Assembly (NCBI GenBank): GCA_963676845.2
Contig: CAXXKK010000023.1
Location: 141,323-205,322, forward strand
DNA length: 64,000 nucleotides
Direction: 5' to 3'
Source: G963662675 sp963676845
GTDB lineage: Bacteria; Bacteroidota; Bacteroidia; Bacteroidales; Prolixibacteraceae
The notes under the pieces are model-generated. The model did no database searches. It was not told the origin of the DNA and saw nothing but the letters and a program-made list of their open reading frames with translations. Shown one piece after another: positions 49,939-60,055 of this stretch. Each line of letters starts with the position of its first letter. Position 1 is the first letter of the stretch. Made by a program: the position numbers and the translations under genes.

Positions 49939-50731
49939 GATTTTAAATATCAGCATACTTGTTTTCGCTTTGGGCTTAATTGGCTTTCAGGCACAGGCTC
50001 AAAATGAACGAAAATTTGTAAGGCAAGGAAATAATATTTTTGAAGAGGCTTTAAGTGACACAACCCAACTGGACACGATTGCTTTTAGCAATGCAGAAAC
50101 CCAGTACCGTAAGGCACTTGAGAAACGCCCGGATAACCAGCAATGGAACTTCAACCTGGGAGATGCCTTGTACAAGCAAATGCATTTCGATGATGCAATA
50201 ACCACTTTTGAGTCTATTGCGGAAGACAGCACCGACCCCATTGAGAAATCAAGGGCTTATCACAACCTGGGGAATTCATTGCTAATGAACAACCAGCTGG
50301 ATGAATGTATCGAAGCCTATAAAAATGCGCTTCGCAACAACCCGGATGATCTGGAAAGTAAATACAACCTGGTTTATGCCATGAACCTGAAGCAACAGCA
50401 GGAAGATCAGCAACAACAACAGCAGCAAAATCAAGATCAGAACCAGGATCAAGATCAGAATGAGGATCAAAACCAGGATCAGCAACAGAATCAGGATCAG
50501 GATCAACAGCAAGACCAGGATCAAAATCAAGACCAACAACAGAATCAGGATAATCAAGACCAACAGCAAAACCAGGACCAGCAACAGCAGCAACAAAATC
50601 AAAAAATATCGAAAGAACAAGCTGAACGTTTGCTGCAGGCTTTGCAAAACAAAGAAGAAGAAATTCAGGAGCAGGTCAAAAAAGAACAGGCTGAGAAAGC
50701 CCAACAACGACAGATTGATAAAGACTGGTAA
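49931..50731 (+). CDS. batC: TPR protein BatC with Gln/Asp-rich region
   Basis: 266 residues from the ATG at 49931, overlapping batB by 8 bases. A signal peptide (ILNISILVFALGLIGFQAQAQ) is followed by TPR repeats (about 55-150) and a low-complexity stretch of Gln, Asp and Asn (50398-50610) before a charged coiled-coil end. The low-complexity DNA makes long false ORFs on the other strands. Periplasmic scaffold of the Bat complex by family. Confidence 0.9.
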   Translation: MNKILNISILVFALGLIGFQAQAQNERKFVRQGNNIFEEALSDTTQLDTIAFSNAETQYRKALEKRPDNQQWNFNLGDALYKQMHFDDAITTFESIAEDSTDPIEKSRAYHNLGNSLLMNNQLDECIEAYKNALRNNPDDLESKYNLVYAMNLKQQQEDQQQQQQQNQDQNQDQDQNEDQNQDQQQNQDQDQQQDQDQNQDQQQNQDNQDQQQNQDQQQQQQNQKISKEQAERLLQALQNKEEEIQEQVKKEQAEKAQQRQIDKDW

Positions 50732-50835
50732 TCTAAAGTCTCTATAAAATCCAGAGGTTGTATAATTTCTAAACCGATCACCTAAACTGAATATTTGTTA
50801 TTTTTGAAACTGATTTCAATAAATCAAAAATTAAG

Positions 50836-52662
50836 ATGGTTAAACGTATATTATTCACCTTATTTCTCTTAACAACTGCTCTCTTCGTAAAAGCAGTTGA
50901 TGTAAGGTTTACTATGTCCGGTCCCAATGTTGTTTCCATGGGAGAACAGTTCCGACTGTCATTCTCGTTAAACGAAAGAGGAAGCAACCTTCAACTGCCG
51001 GATTTATCAGAATTTGATGTGCTCATGGGGCCTTCAACCTCCCAAAGCTCCAGCATACAAATGATAAACGGGCAAACCACACAAACCGTTTCTTATTCAT
51101 ACATCTATGTGTTAAGAGCGAAAAATGAAGGAACATTTACAATTGACCCTGCAACCATCGAGGTAGATGGAGGAACTTACACATCAAATTCGCTGGATAT
51201 TCAGGTTGTCAGGCAATCAACTTCCGGACAGCAAAATTCAGCGTCGTCAGGACAATCAGGGCAATCAAGTAGTGCTTCCAATGGACAAATCAGCAAAGAC
51301 GACCTTTTTGTAAATATTGAACTGGACAAAACAAATGTTTACAAGGGTGATCAAATAACTGCTACGGTAAAAATTTACGTTTCTCCCGATGTTCCAATAA
51401 CCAATTTTGGCGATGTAAAACTCCCATCCTACGAAGGTTTTTGGACTGAAGAAGTTGATGTTCCCGATCAGGTAAGCTTTACGCGTGAAGCCTATAACAA
51501 TCGAATTTACCAGGTTGGACTTCTGAAAAAAACAATACTGTTTCCTCAACAAACAGGGGAAATAACTATCGATCCGTTTGAAATTACCTGTTTGATTCGT
51601 CAGCGAGTAACAAGTAGCTCTCAAAGTTTTTTCGATAGTTTCTTCGATAATTACAGAAGTGTCTCTGCACAAGTGGTGAGTGATCCTGTTAAGGTAAATG
51701 TAAAGGAATTACCTAACCAGCCTGCTTCATTCTACGGAGGAGTAGGCAACATGAATTTCAAAGCATCGGTTGACAAGACCGAAGCCAAAACCAACGACGC
51801 CATTACCCTGAAAGTGGAAGTTTCCGGAAGTGGAAACCTTAACCTGATTCAGGCTCCGGATATTGAATTTCCGGCAGATTTTGAAGTTTACGATCCTCAA
51901 ACAACCAACAATATCCGCACAAATGCAAATGGTGTTAGCGGAACCGTAACTTTTGAATACCTTATTATTCCAAGAACTGAAGGTGATTACACGATTCCAT
52001 CATTTCAGTTTTCATCCTTTAACCCATCTACCGGAAGATACAATACTCAGAGTTCTTCGGAATTCAATTTACATATTGAAAAAGGAAATGAAGCAGAAAA
52101 TGCAACGGTTATTAGTTCTTACTCAAAAGAAGATGTGCAACTGATTGGACAAGATATTCGCTTTATCAAGCAAAACCAATATAAGCTAAAAGTAAAAGAT
52201 GACGTCTTTTATGGAAGTACGGCTTTCTGGTTTCTGTACATCATACCGCTGCTGGCGTTTGTCGTGCTTTTCATTGTGTATCGTAAAAAGCTTCAGGAGA
52301 ATGCCAATATTCAACTGGTAAAAAACAAAAAGGCGAATAAAGTTGCGCTAAAACGCCTGAAAGAAGCTTCGAACTATATGAAGCAAAATAATGCGGAGCA
52401 GTTCTACGAAGCCGTACTTAAAGCATTCTGGGGATATTTAAGCGACAAACTGAGCATTCCTGTTGCCGACCTTAACCGCGATAATGCAACACGTTCCATG
52501 CTGACCCGCCAGGTAAGCCAGGAGGTTGTTGATGAATTTATTGCAACCGTTGATACCTGTGAATTTGCCCGCTACGCGCCAAGTGCAGCTGGTGGAACGC
52601 TGGAAGAAATTTACCAAAAATCCGTTAACCTGATGGGTAAACTGGAAAAACAAATTCGATGA
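50836..52662 (+). CDS. batD: BatD oxygen-tolerance protein
   Basis: 608 residues: signal peptide (ILFTLFLLTTALFVKA), three Ig-like beta domains with repeats such as SMGEQFRLSFSLNERGSNLQLPDLSEFDVLMGPSTSQS and VYKGDQITATVKIYV, a membrane helix near 460 (FWFLYIIPLLAFVVLFIVY) and a helical cytoplasmic tail. This matches BatD in length and order. A Gly/Ser/Gln linker is near residues 128-150. Confidence 0.93.
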   Translation: MVKRILFTLFLLTTALFVKAVDVRFTMSGPNVVSMGEQFRLSFSLNERGSNLQLPDLSEFDVLMGPSTSQSSSIQMINGQTTQTVSYSYIYVLRAKNEGTFTIDPATIEVDGGTYTSNSLDIQVVRQSTSGQQNSASSGQSGQSSSASNGQISKDDLFVNIELDKTNVYKGDQITATVKIYVSPDVPITNFGDVKLPSYEGFWTEEVDVPDQVSFTREAYNNRIYQVGLLKKTILFPQQTGEITIDPFEITCLIRQRVTSSSQSFFDSFFDNYRSVSAQVVSDPVKVNVKELPNQPASFYGGVGNMNFKASVDKTEAKTNDAITLKVEVSGSGNLNLIQAPDIEFPADFEVYDPQTTNNIRTNANGVSGTVTFEYLIIPRTEGDYTIPSFQFSSFNPSTGRYNTQSSSEFNLHIEKGNEAENATVISSYSKEDVQLIGQDIRFIKQNQYKLKVKDDVFYGSTAFWFLYIIPLLAFVVLFIVYRKKLQENANIQLVKNKKANKVALKRLKEASNYMKQNNAEQFYEAVLKAFWGYLSDKLSIPVADLNRDNATRSMLTRQVSQEVVDEFIATVDTCEFARYAPSAAGGTLEEIYQKSVNLMGKLEKQIR

Positions 52663-52682
52663 GCAACTTAAAAGTAAAAACA

Positions 52683-53429
52683 ATGAAAAAGAGCATATAT
52701 ATAGTATTCTTCTTATTGATATCATTGAGTTCTTTTGCTCAAACGCAGCTTGAACAAGCCAATCAATTCTATATTGATGGAGAGTATGATCAGGCTATTG
52801 AAACTTACCAGGAGATTCTGAATGGAAATATGGAATCAGCCGAAGTTTATTATAACCTGGGTAACGCATACTTTAAAACAGGTGAATTTACACAAGCCAT
52901 ACTAAACTACGAAAGAGCAAAATTGCTGGCTCCAAACGATGACGACATTCAATTTAACCTTGATTTAGCAAATCAATATACAACTGATGCAATTACCGAT
53001 ATTCCTGAAGTATTTTTTGTAAGATGGTGGAAAAGTATAGGAAACACTTACTCTACAAATACATGGAGCACTGTCAGTATCATCGCATTTATCCTTACTT
53101 TAATCCTCGCTGGACTGTTCTTTTTAAGCAAAACTGCTAACATTAAAAGAATTTCATTCTGGACAGGAGTCCTTATCCTTTTTATTTCCATATTAACTTT
53201 TAACTTTGCCGCCCGGCAAAAAAAGCTGATGACTGCGCATAATTATGCAATCATCACCCAGCCTAGTGTGACAGTTAAGAGTTCACCCTCCGAAACAGGA
53301 ACCGACTTATTCCTGATTCATGAAGGATTGAAAGTGGAAATAAAAGACAACATGGGAAGTTGGATGGAGATCCAGCTCTCCGATGGAACACAAGGATGGT
53401 TACCAACGAATAGTTTAGAAGAGATATAG
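52683..53429 (+). CDS. batE: BatE-like TPR and SH3 protein
   Basis: 248 residues from MKKSIYIVFFLLISLSSFAQ, which is a good signal peptide; an ATG at 52659 overlapping batD would add eight residues. TPR repeats (EQANQFYIDGEYDQAIETYQEILNG, YYNLGNAYFKTGEFTQAILNYERA) are followed by two membrane helices (about 126-170) and an SH3-like end (AIITQPSVTVKSSPSETGTDLFLIHEGLKVEI, GWLPTNSLEEI). It is the last gene of the operon; a terminator follows. Confidence 0.9.
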   Translation: MKKSIYIVFFLLISLSSFAQTQLEQANQFYIDGEYDQAIETYQEILNGNMESAEVYYNLGNAYFKTGEFTQAILNYERAKLLAPNDDDIQFNLDLANQYTTDAITDIPEVFFVRWWKSIGNTYSTNTWSTVSIIAFILTLILAGLFFLSKTANIKRISFWTGVLILFISILTFNFAARQKKLMTAHNYAIITQPSVTVKSSPSETGTDLFLIHEGLKVEIKDNMGSWMEIQLSDGTQGWLPTNSLEEI

Positions 53430-53434
53430 ATAAT

Positions 53435-53456
53435 GCCGGCAAAACGCCGGTTTTTT
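53435..53456 (+). terminator. Terminator of the bat operon
   Basis: CCGGC (53436-53440), loop AAAAC, GCCGG (53446-53450), then six T. Confidence 0.88.
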
Positions 53457-53522
53457 GTTTTTAAGAGATTTTTTAAAACCATTTTAATCGAGAGTTGTTT
53501 AAGAACTCATAACATTTAAATT

Positions 53523-54383
53523 ATGGCTTATAATTTACTAAAAGGTAAAAAAGGTATTATTTTCGGCGCTCTAAATGCCGATTCCATTGCATGGAAAGTA
53601 GCAGAACGCGCACACGAAGAAGGTGCAACTTTTACCCTGTCGAATACAACCATTGCCCTACGCATGGGCGATACAGCCCAACTGGCTGAAAAATGTAATG
53701 CGACCGTTATTGAGGCAGATGCAACAAACGTTGCCGACCTTGAAAATCTGTTTGAAAAATCAATGGAAGTTTTAGGCGGCAAAATTGATTTCGTGCTTCA
53801 CTCAATCGGCATGTCTCCAAATGTTCGGAAAGGACGCCACTATAGCGACTTAGATTACAACTTCCTGGATAAAACACTTGATGTTTCAGCAATTTCATTT
53901 CATAAAGTTTTACAGGTCGCACGTAAAAAAGATGCGATTAATGAATGGGGATCTGTCTTAGCATTATCATATGTTGCTGCTCAACGCACATTCTACGGTT
54001 ATAATGATATGGCTGATGCCAAAGCTTTACTGGAGTCAATAGCTCGCAGCATGGGATACATCTATGGACGCGAAAGAAATGTTCGTATTAACACGATTTC
54101 TCAGTCGCCTACAGTTACCACTGCAGGAAGCGGTGTAAAAGGCATGGACAAATTGATGGACTTCTCAGAACGTATGTCACCGCTAGGTAACGCAACCGGT
54201 GATGAATGTGCTGATTATTGCATCACCTTGTTCTCCGACCTGACAAAGAAGGTTACGATGCAGAACTTATTCCACGATGGAGGATTCTCTTCCATGGGTA
54301 TGAGCCTTCGTGCATTAGAACAATATGAGAAAGGGTTGGAATGTGAGTGTGACGATGAAGAGATTAAACATAAATATGACTAA
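53523..54383 (+). CDS. fabI: Enoyl-[acyl-carrier-protein] reductase FabI
   Basis: 286 residues, an SDR-fold NADH enzyme that finishes each round of fatty acid elongation. GIIFGALNADSIAWKVAERAHEEGA is the cofactor site, HSIGMSPN the conserved strand, and YNDMADAKALLESIAR holds the catalytic Tyr-x6-Lys. Length and order match the FabI class of Bacteroidota. Confidence 0.96.
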   Translation: MAYNLLKGKKGIIFGALNADSIAWKVAERAHEEGATFTLSNTTIALRMGDTAQLAEKCNATVIEADATNVADLENLFEKSMEVLGGKIDFVLHSIGMSPNVRKGRHYSDLDYNFLDKTLDVSAISFHKVLQVARKKDAINEWGSVLALSYVAAQRTFYGYNDMADAKALLESIARSMGYIYGRERNVRINTISQSPTVTTAGSGVKGMDKLMDFSERMSPLGNATGDECADYCITLFSDLTKKVTMQNLFHDGGFSSMGMSLRALEQYEKGLECECDDEEIKHKYD

Positions 54384-54407
54384 TCATTAATCAATGATAT
54401 TTAGGGA

Positions 54408-54438
54408 ACGGGGTCAGGAAGCTGGCTCCGTTTTTTTT
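54408..54438 (+). terminator. Terminator after fabI
   Basis: ACGGGGTCA (54408-54416) pairs with TGGCTCCGT (54423-54431), with two G-T pairs, and eight T follow. Confidence 0.85.
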
Positions 54439-54461
54439 GTTCACAGCATACTCATTTTACA

Positions 54462-54652
54462 ATAAAACCACCTCCCCTTCGTGATACTCGGGTACTCCCT
54501 GCCTGCCGTCAGGCAGGCTCCTTAGGAAAGAGGAGAAATTGCATTGCAAAACTGTATTGAGTTTATTTGAATGTTTACTACAAACTACTGTGCCATTTCC
54601 CCTCCTTCAAAAGGAGGGGTGGCTTTCACGTAGTGAAAGTCGGGGTGGTTTG
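54462..54652. repeat. Dispersed Bacteroidota intergenic repeat with nested hairpins
   Basis: The ends are inverted (AAACCACCTCCCC near 54466 and CGGGGTGGTTT near 54642). Inside are three hairpins: CCTGCCTG/CAGGCAGG near 54498-54517, CCCCTCCTT/AAGGAGGGG near 54600-54620, and CTTTCAC-GTA-GTGAAAG near 54623-54639. This is a known style of repetitive element between genes. It provides the false N-terminus of the longer symporter ORF. Confidence 0.75.
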
Positions 54653-54706
54653 TTTAGCTTTCAATTATCCAATTTCCAACAGAAACTTTCTTATTTTTGC
54701 AGGATA

Positions 54707-56044
54707 ATGAAAATCACCATTCTTATACTATACGGACTAGCTCTGCTGATTATTGGGATTTACTCTGCATTAAAGATTAAAACTCCAGTAGATTACTTTA
54801 TTGCCGGAAAGAAAAATAAGACCCTTCAGATATCAGGTAGCTTACTAGCTTCAATTTTAGGAGGTTCAGCTATTCTTGGTTCTGTAAACCTGGCAGTTAC
54901 CCAAAGCTGGGCATCAGCCTGGTATTTGCTTTGTGCCTCTGCCGGACTTTGGTTGTTGCTGCCTATCGTGAAAAAGGTGAGTCAATACGGCAAATTCACC
55001 TTGACTGACATGATCGGACGTTTTTATGGTGATTCTGCCCGTAAGGTGGCTTCTGTAATTATTCCCGTTGCATGGACAGGTATTGTTGCTGCCCAGATTA
55101 TTGCTGCCTCAAAAATCATGTATAGCCTGTTCGGACTTTCCTACGACAATGGAGTTCTCATTTCCGGAATCGTGTTTATGGGTTACACACTTATTGGCGG
55201 ACAGGTTTCCATCCTGAAGACAGACTTCCTGCAATCCATTATTATATTGATTGGAATTCTGGCGTCTGCCGTATTTCTGAATAATACACACGAGGTTAGT
55301 GTTTCGGCTTTTGGAGATTCATTTCCTTTTAACTCAGGTTTTGATTCCATTGATTTACTAATTCTGTTCCTGACTTTTTCCAGCACCTTTGTTGTTGGGC
55401 CCGATATCTATTCCCGCTTATTTTGTGCCCGCGATGAAAAGACAGCCAAAAACAGCATTGTCATTGTTGCATCGATATTAATTCCTTTTGCTTTTATACT
55501 TACTTATCTGGGAGTAGTTGCCCATGAGAACCTGCCTGCAAGCCAACTGGAAGGTTCAGTTTCCTTAATTGAATTAATTGACATTTATCTGCCCGACTGG
55601 ATCGTGGGATTAATGGCCGCAGCTCTTTTATCAGCAGTGCTTTCATCCGCTGATACGACCTTACTTACCGCTTCTATGATTTTAAGTGAGCTTTTCAAAA
55701 AGGATATCGACAACAAAAAGTCATTAAATACAACTCGTATTCTAGTTGTAATAATCGGCATCATAAGTATTGTTCTGGCATTAAAAGTAACTTCTATCAT
55801 CAATACCCTGCTGCTTGCACTGGCATTTTATTCCGGAGCATTTATTGTTCCTCTTATTCTGGCACTGGCACAAGTAAAAACCAATAAGAAGATGACGATT
55901 CCAGCCATGCTCATTGGAGGTCTGGTTGCTTTATCAGGAAAAATAATGGTTTCTTACGCAGACCTTGATTGGGGCAACTGGGTAATCATAGGAGCATTTG
56001 TTATTAACCTTGCAATGCTGAAAATTGCTGTACCGAAAAATTAA
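54707..56044 (+). CDS. Sodium:solute symporter family protein
   Basis: 445 residues from the ATG at 54707; the longer frame from 54539 runs through a repeat and is rejected. About 12-13 membrane helices; TPVDYFIAGKKNKTLQISGSLLASILGGSAILG near the start and AALLSAVLSSADTTLLTASMILS near 310 are typical of the SSS family. The substrate cannot be told. A TATTTTTG -7 element is at 54692-54699. Confidence 0.9.
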   Translation: MKITILILYGLALLIIGIYSALKIKTPVDYFIAGKKNKTLQISGSLLASILGGSAILGSVNLAVTQSWASAWYLLCASAGLWLLLPIVKKVSQYGKFTLTDMIGRFYGDSARKVASVIIPVAWTGIVAAQIIAASKIMYSLFGLSYDNGVLISGIVFMGYTLIGGQVSILKTDFLQSIIILIGILASAVFLNNTHEVSVSAFGDSFPFNSGFDSIDLLILFLTFSSTFVVGPDIYSRLFCARDEKTAKNSIVIVASILIPFAFILTYLGVVAHENLPASQLEGSVSLIELIDIYLPDWIVGLMAAALLSAVLSSADTTLLTASMILSELFKKDIDNKKSLNTTRILVVIIGIISIVLALKVTSIINTLLLALAFYSGAFIVPLILALAQVKTNKKMTIPAMLIGGLVALSGKIMVSYADLDWGNWVIIGAFVINLAMLKIAVPKN

Positions 56045-56099
56045 GCCTTTAGCGGTTATTTTAACAGGTGAATATTTATCTTATTCATCGCGCGAGCTT

Positions 56100-56852
56100 T
56101 TATGACCTCCGTGTTAAGCGCTTTTCTTTATTTCTCACATAAATCAGTTTATATCTGCCCTTTTGATTTTCGCGTTGCTCAATATCAAATTTCCCAATTG
56201 AATTTATCAATGGAGTTAACTTTTGAAAACCATAATTTCTTGGATCAAAATTAGGTCGCTTTTTTTGGATTAAACCGCCTACATCCCCCAGAAAAGCCCA
56301 TCCATCATCATCGGATAAGTCGTTAATTGAACCTGCAATAAGTTTTATTTCTTTATTCGTGATCTTTTCAAATGATTCCTTTTCTGTTCCCTTCTCCTCT
56401 TCCGATTCTTTTTCTTTCGATTTTGACTTTAAAATTTCTATATAGATAAACTTATCACAAGCTACAATAAATGGATTTGGAGTCTTTTTTTCACCTATTC
56501 CTATGACTTGCATACCTGCTTCTCTCAACCTGGTTGCCAGCCGTGTAAAATCACTATCACTGGATACAATACAAAATCCATTTACCTTCTCCGAATAGAG
56601 AATATCCATAGCATCTATAATCATCGCAGAGTCTGTTGCATTTTTCCCTGTCGTATAGCCATATTGCTGAATCGGTGTAATGGCATGCTCCAAGAGCATA
56701 TTCTTCCATTTTGAAAGATTTGGTTTCGTCCAATCGCCATAAATTCTTTTAATGGTGGGATTACCATATTTCGCAATTTCCTCCATCATTTCCATTACAT
56801 ATGCAGAAGGTATATTATCTCCATCAATTAGTACAGCTAAATTTACATTCAT
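56100..56852 (-). CDS. NYN-domain (PIN-like) ribonuclease with OST-HTH/LOTUS domain
   Basis: 250 residues. NLAVLIDGDNIPSAYVMEMMEEIAKYG, TGKNATDSAMIIDAMDIL and GFCIVSSDSDFTRLATRLREAGMQVIGIGEKKTP are the acidic motifs of the NYN/LabA nuclease fold (residues 1-140). A charged linker (about 143-165) leads to an OST-HTH-like end (KLIAGSINDLSDDDGWAFLGDVGGLIQKKRPNFDPRNYGFQKLTPLI). Likely an RNA-processing enzyme; the target is unknown. Confidence 0.87.
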   Translation of the reverse strand: MNVNLAVLIDGDNIPSAYVMEMMEEIAKYGNPTIKRIYGDWTKPNLSKWKNMLLEHAITPIQQYGYTTGKNATDSAMIIDAMDILYSEKVNGFCIVSSDSDFTRLATRLREAGMQVIGIGEKKTPNPFIVACDKFIYIEILKSKSKEKESEEEKGTEKESFEKITNKEIKLIAGSINDLSDDDGWAFLGDVGGLIQKKRPNFDPRNYGFQKLTPLINSIGKFDIEQRENQKGRYKLIYVRNKEKRLTRRS

Positions 56853-56962
56853 AGTTATAATCTGTTTTTCTTATAGTTTATCATTCTGCATTCTATACTT
56901 AAAAGTACAAAATCAGAATTTAAAGTCAGAAAAAAGAATATGGGAAGTGTTTATCTTTCAAT

Positions 56963-58750
56963 TTATTTCAACAGGTGAACGATATCTCCAGCTTCCAATG
57001 TTTCATGAGTCTGAAAAATTCGTAATGTACCTTCTTTATTTTCGATTAAAAATGGCAGTTCCTCTTCCGTGTTAATCTTATGCTTTTCAATCCAGGAACT
57101 GCAGGATATCTTCTCGTTCACCAGTTCCGTATCTTCGATTAACTGCCTGTAAGATATCTTCTGAAACCAATCATCCAGACACACAGGCGTACCAAATAAA
57201 GTATGCGCATTTGACTTTTCAAGAAGATCTGCCTGAACTGACGATTCATGAGAAACTGCTACATGAATTTCAGGAATAAGAAACGAGTTCTTAGCCAGCT
57301 GAGCTGAAAGCAAGTTAACATGACTATTAGTCGTTAAGCCTATAAAAGATTTTATATTCTCAGGACCTGTTTCTGAAATTACGTCTTCATCCAACGCATT
57401 TCCATATACGCAATTCAAACCAAGTGATTTTGCTTTTTTAACCATTTCAGAATTACTGTCGAGAAGAGTAACAGGAATTTTCTTTGCCAGATTTTGAGCA
57501 ATAAGTATGCTTAACGGATTAACCCCAACAATAAGCGCCCCTTTTCTCTTGTCCATATAAACCAGTTCGCCCCGCTTGCGCAGCCAGTTTGAAGTCCAGC
57601 TTAATAAAACAGGGACCGAAAGGGTTGTAAAAATTGCCATAAAAACAAGGATTGAAAAAATGGTATTATCAATTACTCCCATCTGAAGGCCAATTTCAGC
57701 AATAATAATTTCCACAGCTCCCCGACCATTCATTCCGGTTCCAATGGTAAGACCTTCCCGCCACCCGTTACGTGATGGCAAATAAAACAACAGGGTTCCC
57801 ACAATCTTTCCAGCCATAGCCAAAAAGGTGATCAGAATCAATAAGGGTAAATCGGTTTGAAATACTGAAACATCAACAAAGAAGCCTGCCGAAACAAAGA
57901 AAATCGGAGCCATAAAACCAATGGAAACATCGTAGAAGGCTTTATTCAGTTCTTTAGATATATTCCTGGGGAACAGGTTTTCCTTAATGAATAAACCCGC
58001 CATAAAAGCTCCCAAAATACTATGCATTCCTGCTAACTCTGCCAGTTCACAATAGCCAAATGTCACAATAAGGATCATTGTAAAATAAGCCGTGCTGTTT
58101 TTCAAACCTGATCTGGAAATTACCTTTCCCAAACGAGGTAAAACAAAAACCCCAACAGAAATGGTAATACCAAAGAACAGGATTATTTTACCCAGAATAA
58201 GGAATAACTGAGTAACATCAAGTGTCGTTGATTCAGCAAAGTTGGTGATCCCCGAAAAGATGATCAGAGCCAGGGTATCTGAAATCAAAGCCCCAGCCAT
58301 TAACACATAGGCTATTCGGGTATTTAGCAGCTTTAAATCAATTAATATTCGGCTTTTTGTTGCCAGGGAAGTAACGCCTAAAGCAATAGCCACAAATAAA
58401 CCAGAGATGGGAGTTCCTCCACTCCAGACAATTGCAAAATACCCCAGCAGGAAGGGAACAAAAAAGCCTCCAAAAGCAGCCAGCAATCCGGGCCACGACG
58501 CTTTTTTAAGATCGCTGAATTCAATCTCCATCCCAATGTATACCATTAAAACAATGATACCGATCTCCGCCAGTACTTTTATTGCTTCGGAATACTCAAG
58601 AATCCCCAGCATACCGGGCCCCAGAATAATACCGACCAGTAATTCACCAAGAATTGCCGGATACCCGATTTTTCGTATCAGGTAACCACCCAAATAGGCA
58701 GCCAATAACACCAATGCTATGTTGAGAATATTTAAATGAAACACTTCCAT
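56963..58750 (-). CDS. CPA2-family cation:proton antiporter with TrkA-N domain
   Basis: 595 residues: twelve or so membrane helices (about 8-390) with GYLIRKIGYPAILGELLVGIILGPGMLG and GAFMAGLFIKENLFP, then a cytoplasmic TrkA-N Rossmann domain (GALIVGVNPLSILIAQNLAKKIPVTLLDSNSEMVKKAKSLGLNCVYGNALDEDV) and a TrkA-C-like end. KefB-type K+/H+ exchange is the likely role. It is convergent with no close neighbour. Confidence 0.9.
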   Translation of the reverse strand: MEVFHLNILNIALVLLAAYLGGYLIRKIGYPAILGELLVGIILGPGMLGILEYSEAIKVLAEIGIIVLMVYIGMEIEFSDLKKASWPGLLAAFGGFFVPFLLGYFAIVWSGGTPISGLFVAIALGVTSLATKSRILIDLKLLNTRIAYVLMAGALISDTLALIIFSGITNFAESTTLDVTQLFLILGKIILFFGITISVGVFVLPRLGKVISRSGLKNSTAYFTMILIVTFGYCELAELAGMHSILGAFMAGLFIKENLFPRNISKELNKAFYDVSIGFMAPIFFVSAGFFVDVSVFQTDLPLLILITFLAMAGKIVGTLLFYLPSRNGWREGLTIGTGMNGRGAVEIIIAEIGLQMGVIDNTIFSILVFMAIFTTLSVPVLLSWTSNWLRKRGELVYMDKRKGALIVGVNPLSILIAQNLAKKIPVTLLDSNSEMVKKAKSLGLNCVYGNALDEDVISETGPENIKSFIGLTTNSHVNLLSAQLAKNSFLIPEIHVAVSHESSVQADLLEKSNAHTLFGTPVCLDDWFQKISYRQLIEDTELVNEKISCSSWIEKHKINTEEELPFLIENKEGTLRIFQTHETLEAGDIVHLLK

Positions 58751-59438
58751 ATCAAATCAATTAATCAGTTATACATACTATAACAACAAACTGATTAAAA
58801 AGGATGGATATTTTCTGGGGAGAAGTACGTTTTTAAATAATTTTATCTGTTTTTAGTTATTGTTGAAAAGAGTTTCCTACGAAGGTAGATACTGTTATAT
58901 ATTTGAATAACACGCCCAGCAAAAACTTAGGAACTAAGGAACTTAAGAACTTTGAGCAAACAGATTGCTTCACTTCGTTGCCAATGACAGATTTTAGTTT
59001 CTGGCATCTAAAAATGCTATGTGCATAAAAATCTAATAGTATAGCAATCTGAGACATCATGGGGTTTCACCCCAATCCCCAATTCCTTTTTTCCTGCAGT
59101 TGAAAAAAGGAATCAAAAAAAAACCGCCGCTGAAGATAAAAAGCTAAAAATCAATTGCGTTACGCTAAATAAAAAGTAACTCGTCGTTCCTCCTCGAACA
59201 GATTTTTATTTTTAACGCTGCACTCCATTGATTTTCTTAACGCTTTTTCTCTTAGGCGAATCTTAAATAGCAAACCACAGAGCAATGATCCATATTTTGA
59301 AAACCTTTTTAACTATATCTCTTGCTCCTGGTTACTATAGAGTAATTTGTCATTACCTCATTATGCCCAATTATTTTGGGGTTAGCTCTCGCAATGACGT
59401 GTCGAAATAAGCTACGTTCAAACAGTCCTGAAAAAAAT
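58751..59438. other. Repeat-rich intergenic region without genes
   Basis: About 690 bases. It contains fragments of the kind scattered in Bacteroidota intergenic DNA: CAGATTGCTTCACTTCGTTG near 58962, a hairpin CCTTTTTTCCTGCAGTTG-AAAAAAGG near 59086-59112, and TCTCGCAATGACG near 59386. The 67-residue minus-strand ORF here is such a repeat and is not a gene. Confidence 0.6.
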
Positions 59439-59960
59439 CTAATCGTCTAATTGCAACCCGAGGGCAACAATTATCTTGTTGTAGCCGGTGTACATTTCCA
59501 TCACGGTGAGCATTTCGAGGATATCTTCTTCGGTGTAGCCAAAGTCTTTCAGTTTTTGGAAATCTTCATCGCTTATTTCTGCCGGATTTTTAGTGGCTGT
59601 TGCTACAAACTGCAATACAAAGTTTAGCTTTTCATCGCTTACTGTCCCATTTTCTATGGCTTCAATATCTGCTAAACAGACCCCCAGGGTTTCAAGGTTT
59701 TGTTTATGAATAGCCAGACAAAAATGGCATCCGTTTACCGTTGAAACCCGGGTTGCAATGGCTTCTTTCACCTCAATTGGGATATTGCCCTGGCCAAGTA
59801 TATTTTTTGTGCGGTTCCAGTTTGCCTGAAGAATATGAGCATACCTTCCAAAGGCACGGTAAGCAGCAGGAACTTTCCCCACTTTTTCTTTTATTTCATC
59901 AAAAACCGACTTGATTTCCGGATTCTCAATATCTTCTGATTGTAGTTTTATTCTTGCCAT
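59439..59960 (-). CDS. Carboxymuconolactone decarboxylase/AhpD-family protein
   Basis: 173 residues. The AhpD-like redox motif is NGCHFCLAIHKQNLE (CxxC with the following His). Such proteins act as peroxidase partners or on small ring lactones. Its ATG at 59960 lies inside the last codons of a hipA remnant. Confidence 0.88.
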   Translation of the reverse strand: MARIKLQSEDIENPEIKSVFDEIKEKVGKVPAAYRAFGRYAHILQANWNRTKNILGQGNIPIEVKEAIATRVSTVNGCHFCLAIHKQNLETLGVCLADIEAIENGTVSDEKLNFVLQFVATATKNPAEISDEDFQKLKDFGYTEEDILEMLTVMEMYTGYNKIIVALGLQLDD

Positions 59961-60055
59961 TTTGCAGGTGTTTGTGTTTTAAGAACGTATCCATTTTCGT
60001 CTTCTGTTAGTATTCCAGCTAACTTATCATACATGTATACATTAGCTTTCTTCAT
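59948..60055 (-). pseudogene. N-terminal remnant of HipA toxin (35 codons)
   Basis: From the ATG at 60055 the frame reads MKKANVYMYDKLAGILTEDE then NGYVLKTQTPAKWQE and stops. The first 24 residues match the HipA N-terminal subdomain (KxxVYxxxxxAGxLxEDExGY). It overlaps the hipB stop by 14 bases, as in intact hipBA operons. The kinase part is gone, replaced by the AhpD-like gene, so a deletion has joined the two. Confidence 0.65.

Noticed and set aside
50282..50707. Long Leu-rich minus-strand ORF
   Set aside because: It is the antisense shadow of the Gln/Asp-rich repeat in batC; composition is fully explained by that repeat.
54539..54706. N-terminal extension of the symporter ORF
   Set aside because: It lies in a dispersed repeat with hairpins; the family start is at 54707 after a promoter-like element.
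58857..59060. 67-residue minus-strand ORF
   Set aside because: Its sequence (IGNEVKQS type) is that of common intergenic repeats and not a protein.
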